Shown here: positions 42,642-52,208 of the stretch, in pieces | Layout of the letters: each line of letters opens with the position of its first letter | How positions within the stretch are numbered: the first letter of the stretch is position 1 | From: Pseudomonadota bacterium | Lineage (GTDB): Bacteria; Cyanobacteriota; Vampirovibrionia; Obscuribacterales; Obscuribacteraceae | Assembly (NCBI GenBank): GCA_021325555.1 | Contig: JAJPGY010000029.1 | Coordinates: 92,217 to 156,216 of the forward strand | Length of the DNA stretch: 64,000 bases | Direction: 5' to 3' | Made by a program: the position numbers and the translations under genes | The notes under the pieces: generated by a model | What the model saw: the letters and a program-made list of their open reading frames with translations, nothing else | Told to the model about the DNA's origin: nothing | The model's database searches: none

Positions 42642-43589
42642 TCAGAATGCGCTCGCCCAGGGACCCTTGCTCAAAAGCAGGTCCAGGGTCTGGTCTTTCG
42701 GTCCTGCACTGCCGGCGGTGCCGTGCCGGCTCCAGGAAGTGAGAAGGCTTTGCTTGCCGGCCTCGTCGGCCGCGGCCCAGAGGATCTTGAACCTGGCCCA
42801 GCTCAAATCGAAATTGGCCATCGCCTGCCGGTCGCGGTCGGTCGGCGCCTCCTTGAACTTGTCGCGGATGACCGAGGCGAACACGGCCCGGTTGTCCACG
42901 GCGTCCACCGTCTTGCCGGGGTTCTTCTGCTCGTAGAGGAAACAGGCCATGTCGGCGTAGGCGTCAATCGCCGCCTCCGTCAAAGGCGGGTTGCCCGCCA
43001 CCGCTATCCGGGCCGGGCCTAGCAGCTCGCCGGCAATATCCGCCTCCCTGGACTGCGGTGCCCGGCGCGCCTGCAGCCTGACGAGAGAACGCAGGAGGGC
43101 GCGGTAGTTCTCCTTCTGGTCGGCGCCGGCGTCGAGCGCCCCCTGTACGCGCGGCCAGAAATCCAGTATGCCCGTAACCTCGCCAGCCCGGTTGCCGTCG
43201 AGCTTCTCTGCCAGGCTCTCCTTGATCCGGGCCTCTAGTTCAGCGGACAGGCTCTGCCCGCCGGCGAAGGAATAAAGATCGAGCCAGTAGCGGATCGCCC
43301 TGTCCTGCCTGGTCTCCTGTCCCGGCCGGGGCTGGTTGGCGCCCCTGGCTGCCGGGGCTGCCTTGGGGCGCATACGCCCGCCGGTGCTGGTTGCCGGCGG
43401 ACAGGAGCCCCTGGCGGCCGCCGGCCCGGGCACTATGGAAAGCGCCCGGGCCGGCCCGGCTGCCTGCCCGCGCGGCGGCCAGGGCGCGTCGTCGTAGCCC
43501 CACTCCGGGCCGGCCAGGGCCCCCGGCCGGCAAAAAGCTGCAGCCGAAAGGAGACCTGCCAAGACCAAAATTCGGCCGCGCCTGCCCAC
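42642..43589 (-). CDS. Secreted hypothetical protein
   Basis: 315 residues. GTG 43589 follows GGGGG and gives a signal peptide (ILVLAGLLSAAAFCRPGALAG). A Pro/Ala/Arg-rich low-complexity segment follows (residues about 25-90). The remaining 220 residues are helical and charged, with no known motif (for example LDAGADQKENYRALLRSLVR). A longer reading frame starting at 43787 would overlap the peptide deformylase start and is unlikely. It converges with cobU, the stops being four bases apart. Confidence 0.6.
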   Translation of the reverse strand: MGRRGRILVLAGLLSAAAFCRPGALAGPEWGYDDAPWPPRGQAAGPARALSIVPGPAAARGSCPPATSTGGRMRPKAAPAARGANQPRPGQETRQDRAIRYWLDLYSFAGGQSLSAELEARIKESLAEKLDGNRAGEVTGILDFWPRVQGALDAGADQKENYRALLRSLVRLQARRAPQSREADIAGELLGPARIAVAGNPPLTEAAIDAYADMACFLYEQKNPGKTVDAVDNRAVFASVIRDKFKEAPTDRDRQAMANFDLSWARFKILWAAADEAGKQSLLTSWSRHGTAGSAGPKDQTLDLLLSKGPWASAF

Positions 43590-43779
43590 GATCACCCCCA
43601 GGTAAAGATTTCCATAAGCCCGACCAATCGACGCCCCGTCGCAGGCCGGCCCGAGAACCGCCGCCCGTTCACCAATGATACAGTGTGAACCCGACCCGGC
43701 CCATGAAAAACTTGCCAAGAGTATGATAATATCGGCTGGGAGCCTCAGTGTGGCTTGATCTTCCGGAGACCCGCCCAGC

Positions 43780-44367
43780 ATGTCCAAGCTTCAGCTCAAG
43801 TATTACCCCGACCCGATTCTCTTGCAGAAGACCAAGAAGGTGACCACCTTCGACTCGTCGGTGCGCAAGCTGGCGCAGGATATGCTCGACACCATGTACG
43901 AGAACAATGGCGTCGGTCTGGCCGCCCCGCAGGTGGGCGTGTCCAGGCGAATCATGGTCATCGACGCGGCCGGACAGGACGAGCCGAAAAAGCCGATTGT
44001 TTTCATCAACCCGGTTCTCGTGGAGGCCGAAGGGGAGATGGTGGGCCTGGAGGGCTGCCTGAGCTTCCCGGATGTGTTTTTCGAGGTGCGCCGCTACTCG
44101 AGAATCGTGGTGCGCTACCAGAACCTGTCCGGCAAGGAGATCAAGCTGGAGGCTGTCGGAAACCTGCTGTGCAGGGCGATCCAGCACGAGATGGATCACC
44201 TGGACGGGCGGGTTTTCATCGACAAGGCTGTCTCGAAACTGGCTGCCGACCTGGAACTTACGAAACATGGATTTCTCGACGGCGACCTCGAGGAGCTCGA
44301 GCGCCAGCTCGGTGCCGTCGGCGCCTCGGCATCCAAGCCGCCGGCACCGACGACGATGGTCGGCTGA
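43780..44367 (+). CDS. def: Peptide deformylase
   Basis: 195 residues. All three active-site motifs are present: GVGLAAPQVG, EGCLSFP (metal-binding Cys) and QHEMDHLDG (HExxH). It removes the formyl group from nascent proteins. The last 30 residues (LEELERQLGAVGASAS...) are an extension beyond the usual domain. ATG 43780 follows GGAG. A candidate -10 box (GATAAT, about 43729) lies upstream. A small Cys-containing gene follows after five bases. Confidence 0.95.
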   Translation: MSKLQLKYYPDPILLQKTKKVTTFDSSVRKLAQDMLDTMYENNGVGLAAPQVGVSRRIMVIDAAGQDEPKKPIVFINPVLVEAEGEMVGLEGCLSFPDVFFEVRRYSRIVVRYQNLSGKEIKLEAVGNLLCRAIQHEMDHLDGRVFIDKAVSKLAADLELTKHGFLDGDLEELERQLGAVGASASKPPAPTTMVG

Positions 44368-44372
44368 CGCCT

Positions 44373-44750
44373 ATGCCGTTCAATTTCAAGGAGACGGTGG
44401 GGGGGCTGAACCATCTTCGGCTCGGGCTGGCCAGGCGCCTATTGCGCCAGCCCGGCGACCGCTTCCTCAAGCACCTGGGCCGCCCGGGCGGACAACCGCT
44501 TTGCGTGCCATCCAACCCGGACGGCAGCCCCCTGGTCTGCCCGATCTGCGGCTTCGCCGTCGCCCGCCTCGAGCTGGCCGGCGGCTGGACCCTCGAGACC
44601 TGCTCCGCCACCGGTCTGCGTCCGGTTTTGCGCGCATGTAACCTTGGGGACTGGGTGGGCCGGCTGCCGGCCGGGCAGGAGGCGGCAGGGCCGTCCGAGA
44701 CGCCGGCTGCCGATTTGCCACGACCCGGCGCGGCAACCTATACTTCTTGA
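44373..44750 (+). CDS. Small Cys-motif protein between def and rapZ
   Basis: 125 residues. ATG 44373 lies five bases after the def stop. The middle contains CPICGFAVARLELAGGW, one CxxC pair with two further Cys residues, suggesting a small zinc or metal site; the N-terminus is basic (LRLGLARRLLRQPGDRFLK). No family recognised. The tight spacing to def and to the following RapZ-like gene supports its being real, and a longer reading frame in the same phase overlapping def is a shadow. Confidence 0.5.
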   Translation: MPFNFKETVGGLNHLRLGLARRLLRQPGDRFLKHLGRPGGQPLCVPSNPDGSPLVCPICGFAVARLELAGGWTLETCSATGLRPVLRACNLGDWVGRLPAGQEAAGPSETPAADLPRPGAATYTS

Positions 44751-44776
44751 TGTAAAGGCGGGAGACTGAAGGGCAG

Positions 44777-45238
44777 ATGCCGACGGAGCGAACAAGGACC
44801 GATGACCTGGGCTTATCGCAGGGCGAGGCTGGCGGTGAGCCCGACGGCCGGAGCCTGGTGGTCACGGTGACCTCGTTCGGCTACAAGGAGGGTCCGCCGC
44901 CGCCGGCAAACATGGTTTTCGACGTGCGCTTCCTCAAGAACCCCTTCTGGGTTCCCGAGCTGCGCGTGCTGACCGGTCTCGATGGCCCGGTAAGGGAATA
45001 TGTGATGGGACAGGGCGCGGCCGGGGAGTTTGTGGATCTGGTGCTCGACCTGCTGACCAGGGTGCTGCCCCGGTTCGAGGACAACGATATAAGCGAGTTC
45101 ACGATCGCCCTAGGCTGCACGGGAGGGCAGCACCGCTCCACCGCCCTGGTGGAGGTTCTCGCCGCGCGCCTGCAAGAGATCTTCCCCGCCTACAGCGTCC
45201 GGCGGCGGCATCGCGAGCTTGGCGAGGAGCGGCAATGA
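44777..45238 (+). CDS. RapZ C-terminal-domain protein
   Basis: 153 residues. It matches the C-terminal half of RapZ/YvcJ: VTSFGYKEGPPPPANMVFDV, RFLKNPFWVPELR, then IALGCTGGQHRSTALVE and a final HRE. The N-terminal P-loop ATPase of RapZ is absent. In E. coli the C-terminal domain binds GlmZ/GlmY small RNAs and glucosamine 6-phosphate. The gene overlaps yvcK by four bases (ATGA), reproducing the known rapZ-yvcK linkage and suggesting shared function in cell-wall precursor or carbon control. Confidence 0.85.
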   Translation: MPTERTRTDDLGLSQGEAGGEPDGRSLVVTVTSFGYKEGPPPPANMVFDVRFLKNPFWVPELRVLTGLDGPVREYVMGQGAAGEFVDLVLDLLTRVLPRFEDNDISEFTIALGCTGGQHRSTALVEVLAARLQEIFPAYSVRRRHRELGEERQ

Positions 45239-46599
45239 AGCATTCCTGGGACTATCGCATAGGCCGGCTCATGCTTCCCGGGTTGAAGCGCTGGATCGCC
45301 ATCGTGCTGGTGGGCATCTTCTGCATCGTCCTGGGCGTGCTGCTCCTGCTCGGCTATCACCCGATTACGGTCACCGGCGCCTTTATCAGGGATATGATGG
45401 AGGACGCCGTGCACGTGGTGCCGCACCGGATAAGCGGCCTGCTGGTAATCACCGCCGGTGGTGTCATCGTCTGCATGGCCATCGCCCGCATCACCATGTC
45501 CGTGCTGGGCGCCTACCTGCCCGCCGATCGGGAATCCATTCCCGATGTCCTCTACCGGCGGCGCCACCTGGATCAGGGCCCGCGCGTCGTCGTTGTCGGC
45601 GGCGGCACCGGACTGTCCAATCTTCTGAAAGGGCTCAAGAATTACACCAACAACATAACCGCCATCGTCACCGTCGGCGATGACGGCGGCAGCAGCGGGC
45701 GGTTGCGCCAGGAGCTCGGCGTCCTGCCGCCCGGCGACATCCGCCACTGCATAACCGCGCTCGCCGATGAGGACAAGCTGGTCACCGAGCTGTTTCAGTA
45801 CCGCTTCGAGTCGGGGCAGGGGTTGGAAGGGCACAGCTTCGGCAATCTCTTCCTGACCGCGCTCTGCTCGCTGACCAAGGGCGACATGGTGGAGGCGGTG
45901 CGCGTCGCCAGCCGCGTCTTGAACAGCTGCGGACTGGTTCTGCCCGCCAGCCTGAGCAACGTGGTTCTTGTCGCCGAGCTCGAAGACGGCCGGGTCGTCA
46001 GGGGCGAGTCTCAGATACCGAAGGCGAACGGGCGCATCAGGCGGATGCATTGCGAGCCTGCGCAGCCCAAGGCGCTTCCGGAGGCGATCCAGGCGATTCT
46101 CAATGCGGAGCTCATTGTGCTCGGACCGGGCAGCCTGTACACATCGGTTATTCCAAACCTGCTCGTGCAGGGGATCGCCGACGCGGTGAGGCAGGCTCGC
46201 GCCAGGAAGATTTACGTTTGCAACGTGATGACCCAGATAGGCGAGACGACCGACTATTCCGTCGCGGATCATGTTCAGGCGGTGCTGGCGCACGCGGGCT
46301 GCCCTCCCGGAGCCGGCTACAAATTCATTGATGCCGTCCTGGTCAACGATGAGGGTCCGGGACAGCCGTGCAGCCCGGAGGTCACCCCGGTCACCTACGA
46401 CCCGGAGCGTCTGCGTGAGCTCGGCGTCCGGGTTATCCGCCGGCCGCTGGTCAGCCATGAGCTTTCCGGGCATCATGACGGGGTGAAGCTGGCCCGGGCG
46501 GTGATGCTCTGGTACTTCAGGCACAAGCGGCGCAAGGCCGCTCCGCCCGAGCAGGTGGCGGTGGCGGCAAAACGGCGGCGGCTGGCCGGCTTGTTTTAG
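45235..46599 (+). CDS. yvcK: YvcK/CofD-like gluconeogenesis factor with N-terminal membrane anchor
   Basis: 454 residues. Two hydrophobic helices (about residues 19-45 and 65-90) precede the cytoplasmic CofD-like domain. Its nucleotide-sugar pocket is marked by VVVVGGGTGLSNLLKGLK and VTVGDDGGSSGRLR, and by GHSFGNLFLTAL. YvcK is needed for growth on gluconeogenic carbon sources and controls cell-wall precursor synthesis, binding UDP-sugars in Bacillus. The membrane-anchored form is known in cyanobacteria. Translationally coupled to the upstream RapZ-domain gene. The C-terminus is basic. Confidence 0.92.
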   Translation: MKHSWDYRIGRLMLPGLKRWIAIVLVGIFCIVLGVLLLLGYHPITVTGAFIRDMMEDAVHVVPHRISGLLVITAGGVIVCMAIARITMSVLGAYLPADRESIPDVLYRRRHLDQGPRVVVVGGGTGLSNLLKGLKNYTNNITAIVTVGDDGGSSGRLRQELGVLPPGDIRHCITALADEDKLVTELFQYRFESGQGLEGHSFGNLFLTALCSLTKGDMVEAVRVASRVLNSCGLVLPASLSNVVLVAELEDGRVVRGESQIPKANGRIRRMHCEPAQPKALPEAIQAILNAELIVLGPGSLYTSVIPNLLVQGIADAVRQARARKIYVCNVMTQIGETTDYSVADHVQAVLAHAGCPPGAGYKFIDAVLVNDEGPGQPCSPEVTPVTYDPERLRELGVRVIRRPLVSHELSGHHDGVKLARAVMLWYFRHKRRKAAPPEQVAVAAKRRRLAGLF

Positions 46600-46655
46600 C
46601 CGCGTGCCCTGCTGATATTTTTCTTTACCCCGGGGATTCCGGCTCCGTCTGGACC

Positions 46656-46661
46656 TATAAT
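46656..46661 (+). promoter_or_regulatory. Candidate -10 element for the flavin reductase gene
   Basis: TATAAT lies 41 bases before the ATG at 46703. No clear -35 box. Confidence 0.45.
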
Positions 46662-46702
46662 GGCATGGTGAGCGCGGCATCTGGCGATAGAGCAGGGGTT
46701 CC

Positions 46703-47233
46703 ATGCAGGCGACAGCAAAATCGGCAGCTTCCATAAGCGCAGGCGACTGGACGATGGAGAAAAAAGAAGCGATCGGCAGGGCAATCGGGCGCATCGCCAG
46801 CGGTGTGTTCGTCGTGACCACCGAGCGTGACGGGGAGCGCGACGGGCTTTTGGCTTCGTGGATCAACCAGGCCGCCTTCGAGCCGCCTATGATTTCGGTT
46901 GCCGTTCAAAAGCAGCGCCATCTGCTGGAGCTGCTGGGAGTCGGCTCGCGTTTTACGGTAAACGTCCTGTCCAAGAGCAACACTGACGCCTTCAAGAACT
47001 TCGCCAAACCTTTCGCCGCCGGCATGGACAGGTTCGCCGGGCTGGAGCTTATGCCTGCCGGACAGGGCGGCCCCGTTCTTGCCGGCGCGGCGTCCTATCT
47101 CGATTGCCTGACCAGAACGATCGTGGACGCCGGCGACCACGTGGTCGTGCTGGGCGAGATTATCGACGGCGGCTTGCTCGACGGGGCCGCCGAGCCGATG
47201 GTGCACCTGCGCAGAAACGGCTTTCAATATTAA
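46703..47233 (+). CDS. Flavin reductase-domain protein
   Basis: 176 residues. The flavoredoxin fold is shown by AIGRIASGVFVVTTERDGERD, MISVAVQKQRHLLELL and FTVNVLSKSNTDAFKNFAKPF. It probably binds FMN and uses NAD(P)H. The sequence resembles the C-terminal flavin reductase domain of cyanobacterial Flv diflavin proteins, here as a separate protein without the diiron and flavodoxin parts. The first 18 residues are an extension. It starts 103 bases after yvcK. Confidence 0.85.
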   Translation: MQATAKSAASISAGDWTMEKKEAIGRAIGRIASGVFVVTTERDGERDGLLASWINQAAFEPPMISVAVQKQRHLLELLGVGSRFTVNVLSKSNTDAFKNFAKPFAAGMDRFAGLELMPAGQGGPVLAGAASYLDCLTRTIVDAGDHVVVLGEIIDGGLLDGAAEPMVHLRRNGFQY

Positions 47234-47272
47234 GCGCTCGCCCGCTGGCGTGACTCGGAAACACGACCGGGC

Positions 47273-47740
47273 CTACAGACCCAGCGCGCTCAGCCCCGGA
47301 TGGTCGTCCGGTCTGCGTCCGAGCGGCCAGTGAAATTTGCGCTCGCCCTGGCCGATCGGCAGGTCGTTGATGCTGGCGATTCGCCGGCGCATCAAGCCTT
47401 TCTCGTCGAACTCCCAGTTCTCGTTGCCGTACGAGCGGAACCAGCTGCCGCTGTCGTCGTGCCACTCGTAGCAAAATCGCACGGCGATGCGGTTGCCTGC
47501 GAATGCCCAGACCTCTTTGATCAGCCTGTAATCAAGTTCCCGAGCCCACTTGCGCTTGAGGAAGGCGATGATCTCCTTGCGCCCCGAGAAGAATTCGGCC
47601 CGATTTCGCCAGTTGCTGTCCTCGCTGTAGGCAAGCGCCACCCGCTCCGGATCACGACTGTTCCAGGCGTCCTCGGCCTTGCGCACCTTCTCTGCTGCTG
47701 TCCCGGCGTCGAATGGTGGCACCGGTGGAAAGTTGGCCAT
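47273..47740 (-). CDS. NTF2-like protein (DUF1348)
   Basis: 155 residues. The family pattern is evident: [40 protein letters not shown], and the closing [23 protein letters not shown]1348 proteins are small alpha/beta cones with unknown substrates; several act as hydrolases or binding proteins. ATG 47740 follows AGGAG at eight bases, preferred over GTG 47749. Convergent with the flavin reductase gene. Confidence 0.85.
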   Translation of the reverse strand: MANFPPVPPFDAGTAAEKVRKAEDAWNSRDPERVALAYSEDSNWRNRAEFFSGRKEIIAFLKRKWARELDYRLIKEVWAFAGNRIAVRFCYEWHDDSGSWFRSYGNENWEFDEKGLMRRRIASINDLPIGQGERKFHWPLGRRPDDHPGLSALGL

Positions 47741-47826
47741 GACAAACACTCCTGTCGCGTTGGGAAAATCGCGGTGCCAAGATCTTATCAGGGAGAAGCC
47801 GCCGACCCAGTGAATCTTCGCGGAGC

Positions 47827-48789
47827 CTATGGCGCCATCTCGGCAGGCTCGCCGCCGATTACCAGGGGCGCGGCCGCCCGCTCCATCTCCCGCAGCTGCT
47901 CGACGGCATCGTCATAGCCCTGGCGAATGAGGCGGCGGGAGCGCTCGGGGTCAATCTCCAGAAGCGTCGTGTCAACCGGCTTGTGCGGCTGGAAGACGTG
48001 AATGTTCACCCGCCTGCGGCCACGGGCTTCGGCGGCGCCTTCCACGATCAAACGGTTGTACAGCTCCGAGAGATGAATCTCCTTTTTCGCCGACGCGTCA
48101 AGGACGATATCCAGGCAGCGGGCGATGACCTGCCACATATTGGCCGGGCAGGCTTCGACTTTGTCCGGGTTGAGGAGCACCATGTAGATCTCCTCGGCCC
48201 CCATATCGATGGCCGCCTGCAACGGCGTGTTGCGCACCAGACCGGCGTCGACCCACAGACCCTTGCCGTACAGGTGGCGCGGCGGGAAAGCCATCGGCAC
48301 CGCCGACGTGGCCATGAACGCGTCGATAAGCTCGTTGGTGGACATGATCTCGTCGACTGCGATCATCCGAGTCTCCAGGCTGCACAGGTCGGTGGTGAAA
48401 AGATAAACCTTCATCTGGCTGGCCTTGAGCTTCTGCAGGTCAGCCTCGCGGCGGAGGATCTGCTCGAGCGGCGTCGAGTCCAGAAGACCCAGTTTCTGCC
48501 CGAGAAGCATGTGGCTCAGCTGCTGCGCATTGGGCAGGCGAAAGACATCCTTGCTCCGCAGCGAGCCCCACAGGTTCTCCAGGCGCTCGAGATCGCCCTG
48601 GGCAATCATGGCCGCGTTCAGCGCACCAATGCTGGTGCCGAGCGCAAGGTCGAATTTTATGCCTCGCTCGTGGAGCGCCTTGTAGACGCCTACCTGGTAA
48701 GCGCCTCTGCCGCCGCCACCCGGTAAGACAAGTGCGCGCTTCACGCCGTCGACACCGGGGGGATCCAGCTCGTTTCCGTTGTTGTCCAT
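47827..48789 (-). CDS. Patatin-like phospholipase family protein
   Basis: 320 residues. The oxyanion hole [16 protein letters not shown], nucleophile Ser in [14 protein letters not shown] and the catalytic Asp in [12 protein letters not shown] (usual Asp-Gly/Ala-Gly) form the Ser-Asp dyad. It probably hydrolyses acyl esters of lipids. No signal peptide, so cytoplasmic or membrane-associated. It lies 146 bases downstream of sucD on the same strand. Confidence 0.9.
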   Translation of the reverse strand: MDNNGNELDPPGVDGVKRALVLPGGGGRGAYQVGVYKALHERGIKFDLALGTSIGALNAAMIAQGDLERLENLWGSLRSKDVFRLPNAQQLSHMLLGQKLGLLDSTPLEQILRREADLQKLKASQMKVYLFTTDLCSLETRMIAVDEIMSTNELIDAFMATSAVPMAFPPRHLYGKGLWVDAGLVRNTPLQAAIDMGAEEIYMVLLNPDKVEACPANMWQVIARCLDIVLDASAKKEIHLSELYNRLIVEGAAEARGRRRVNIHVFQPHKPVDTTLLEIDPERSRRLIRQGYDDAVEQLREMERAAAPLVIGGEPAEMAP

Positions 48790-48935
48790 GGTTGCCAGCG
48801 GTGACCTTGCGTGCCGACGAATAGGCTTAAGGTCTGGTATTCAGGGGTACCCGAAACCATTGTACCCTCAGGGCCGAGAAATGCAACGCGGCAGCAGGCG
48901 CTGCCTGCCGGGCACATCGGATATCTGCAGGCTAT

Positions 48936-49817
<882 letters not shown>

Positions 49818-49833
49818 GATTGTCTCTCCTCAG

Positions 49834-50961
49834 TTAATTCCGTGCGCCTGCCAGGGTCCTGGACTTTTCGATGGCCTCCTTGACCGCCGGCTCCAGATCC
49901 GGGATGAGCTTCAGCCCGGATTCGGCGAGCATCTTCTCGGCGATCTCCTGATTGTTGCCGCGCAGGCGAACCACCAGCCTGGACTCGGGGCTCTTCTTCA
50001 TGAAGTTGACCAGGGCGCCGGCGACGTCGTCGCAGGCCGTGATGCCGCCCAGGATGTTGAGGAGGATGACATCGACGTTCGGGTTCTCGGCGACGATCTC
50101 GAGGGCGAAAAGCGTCTTCTCCTGGTCGGAGCCGCCGCCGACATCCAGGAAGGTGGCCGGGCGGCCGCCGAACTTCTTGACCATATCCATGGTGGCCATG
50201 GTCAGCCCGGCGCCGTTGCAGAGGATGCCGATGTTGCCGTCCAACTCGACGAGGTTAAGACCCATGAGGCGCGAGCGGCACTCGCGGTCGGAGAGATCGA
50301 CCAGGTGCTTGGACTGCCAGCCCTTGAAGTAAGGCTGCCTGCCCAGGGAGTCGTCGTTGGCGATGATCTTGCCGTCCAGCGCCACAACCTCTTCCCCTTC
50401 GGTGACCACCAGCGGGTTCACCTCGGCCAGGTCGAGGTCCATCTTCTCGAAGCAGTTGTACAGCCTGGTCGCCAGGTCGGCCACCTTGGACAGCAGGTTG
50501 CCGCTCAAGCCCATCCGTTTGGCCAGGTCGCGGGCGACGTAAGGCTGATAGGGGTAAGGAATGGGAACCGTGACCACATTGGCCGACGACTCGATCTCGA
50601 TGCCGCCCTCGGCGCTGCCGATGAAGATCGGGCAGCCCTGCTCGCGGTCGAGGGTGACGGAGAGATAGAGCTCCCTGGCGATCGCCACCTTCGGCTCCAC
50701 GAGCAGGCTTTCGGTCCTGGAACCGCCGATGGTCATCTCCAGCAGCTGCTTTGCCAGCGCCTCGCCTTCCTTGAGATCCCTGGCGAACTTGATGCCGCCT
50801 GCCTTGCCGCGACCGCCGGACAGCACCTGGCACTTCAGGGTCAGCGGATAGCCGAAGAAAACCTTCCTCAGCTCCTCCGGTTTGGTCACGCGCATGCCCG
50901 GCGGAATATTGATTCCAAACTGGGAAAAGATGCTCTTGGCTTCGTATTCGTACAGGTTCAA
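49834..50961 (-). CDS. sucC: Succinyl-CoA synthetase beta subunit
   Basis: 375 residues. ATP-grasp fold: MNLYEYEAKSIFSQFGI at the N-terminus, VLSGGRGKAGGIKFARDL, then VNPLVVTEGEEVVALDGKI and GAGLTMATMDMVKKFGG. It binds nucleotide and, with SucD, forms the active site. The start codon is TTG. A possible extended -10 box (minus-strand TGATAAAAG, 50998-51006) lies 37 bases upstream. A terminator at 51082-51114 separates the operon from the upstream genes. Confidence 0.95.
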   Translation of the reverse strand: MNLYEYEAKSIFSQFGINIPPGMRVTKPEELRKVFFGYPLTLKCQVLSGGRGKAGGIKFARDLKEGEALAKQLLEMTIGGSRTESLLVEPKVAIARELYLSVTLDREQGCPIFIGSAEGGIEIESSANVVTVPIPYPYQPYVARDLAKRMGLSGNLLSKVADLATRLYNCFEKMDLDLAEVNPLVVTEGEEVVALDGKIIANDDSLGRQPYFKGWQSKHLVDLSDRECRSRLMGLNLVELDGNIGILCNGAGLTMATMDMVKKFGGRPATFLDVGGGSDQEKTLFALEIVAENPNVDVILLNILGGITACDDVAGALVNFMKKSPESRLVVRLRGNNQEIAEKMLAESGLKLIPDLEPAVKEAIEKSRTLAGARN

Positions 50962-51081
50962 TTCTCTGCCCTCAAGGGAAGGAGGCCGACACCAACTCTT
51001 TTATCATCGCGCGCCTGCCGGGCGCTCACTAAAAAGCGAAACTTAATAGTCTGCACGCGGTGAGCAAGGCGGGCGCAAACA

Positions 51082-51114
51082 ACAGCCTCCCGGCCGGCGA
51101 GGCCGGGAGGCTGT
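51082..51114 (-). terminator. Rho-independent-type terminator downstream of the Spy-like gene
   Basis: A perfect 14-bp stem (ACAGCCTCCCGGCC and GGCCGGGAGGCTGT) with loop GGCGA lies 43 bases after the stop at 51158. The T-tract on the minus strand is weak (TGTTTG). Confidence 0.65.
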
Positions 51115-51157
51115 CTGGTTCCGGGGATGGAAATCCTGCCGGGATGCGCCCACTGGC

Positions 51158-51691
51158 TTACGACCGGGCCACTGCGCGTTCGCCGCTTTCTTTGCAGTGG
51201 CGCCGGTGGTGGCGGAAGCCGCCGAAAGCGTTGGAGACGAGCAGCCGGCGCTGCACCTGCTCTTTCTGCTCCGGGGTGAGGATGGACATCATGTCCAGGC
51301 GATAGCTCAGGCGGGCGTTGGAGAGCTGGTCGCGCAGGGCGTTGATCCGGGACTGGGTCTGCATGACCTGATCCTTGTCAATATTTTGTTTGGCGAGCTG
51401 CTCTCGCAGCTGACGCTCCAGCAGCCTCAGCTGGGTCGTCTGCGGGCCGGTGCTGGCCAGGAGCTGGTCCTTGAGGCTGGCCATCTTCTCCAGCTCACCG
51501 GTGGAGAGCTTGCGGCTTTCCCGGCCTTGCCGCGAGCACTTGCTGGAGTCCTTTGCCCTCGACGCCACTGGAACGGTCACTGCGGCGTCGTCCCTTTCCG
51601 CCACCAGATTGGCGGCGTATGCCACAGCCGGCAGGCCGACCAGTCCCACTACCACCAGAAATCTGCAGACCTCAGTCTTACTCGGCTTCAT
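51158..51691 (-). CDS. Spy/CpxP-like periplasmic protein (LTXXQ family)
   Basis: 177 residues. A signal peptide ends near VAYAAN. The mature part is a long helical protein (LLERQLREQLAKQNIDKDQV, then LDMMSILTPEQKEQVQRR) with the SILTPEQ pattern of the LTXXQ/Spy family, which includes chaperones and metal-resistance proteins such as CnrX. The C-terminus is His/Arg-rich (FRHHRRHCKES), which could bind metal. GGAGG precedes the ATG. It follows the small His/Trp-rich protein gene by 60 bases. Confidence 0.75.
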   Translation of the reverse strand: MKPSKTEVCRFLVVVGLVGLPAVAYAANLVAERDDAAVTVPVASRAKDSSKCSRQGRESRKLSTGELEKMASLKDQLLASTGPQTTQLRLLERQLREQLAKQNIDKDQVMQTQSRINALRDQLSNARLSYRLDMMSILTPEQKEQVQRRLLVSNAFGGFRHHRRHCKESGERAVARS

Positions 51692-51751
51692 AAAGAATCC
51701 TCCAATCGAAAAGATGTCCTTTTGGTGTTGTGCCGTTACCAGCGGCGGGCC

Positions 51752-51985
51752 CTAGAAGAGGCCGTAGCGAATACGCTGCCACAGCGAGAGATTGGCGGCC
51801 GGCGCGTAATACGGGTTGGCGTAATACATGTTGTTGACGTACGGGTTCCATCTGCTCGCGGCCCAGTTCCTGTGGGCTCGCCAGCGGCACCAGTCGTCGT
51901 GATCGTGTGCTTGAGCCGGTGTGCCGAGGCTCAGGCTGGATATCATCAGACCCCCCAAAAGCACCCCTAGCATGACCCGTTTCAT
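51752..51985 (-). CDS. Small secreted His/Trp/Tyr-rich protein
   Basis: 77 residues. A signal peptide (LGVLLGGLMISSLSLGTPAQA) leads to a mature part of about 50 residues rich in His, Trp, Asn and Tyr (HDHDDWCRWRAH, then PYVNNMYYANPYYAP). GGAGGA precedes ATG 51985, which is preferred over a start at 52024. Probably co-transcribed with the Spy-like gene. No family recognised; envelope role by signal and neighbour only. Confidence 0.65.
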   Translation of the reverse strand: MKRVMLGVLLGGLMISSLSLGTPAQAHDHDDWCRWRAHRNWAASRWNPYVNNMYYANPYYAPAANLSLWQRIRYGLF

Positions 51986-52208
51986 AATCTTGTCCTCCGA
52001 CTTTCCAGTTTGCTGGCCGACCATCGAATCGACCTGCGCGTTTAGACGCTGGCGGTTCCAAATTGTTCGCCCAAAAGAGATTAGTGCTTGTTAATCTAAA
52101 TCTGAATAGCCCGAAAATCCCTGCCTCTTCTCGACTAATCATCAGTTGAACTGATTATTGCCGTAACTGACAGACACGCCCCGTGAACCGGACCGGCTGC
52201 CGCATGAT

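Noticed and set aside
45190..46866. Minus-strand open frame of 558 codons across yvcK
   Set aside because: Antisense shadow of a well-supported gene.
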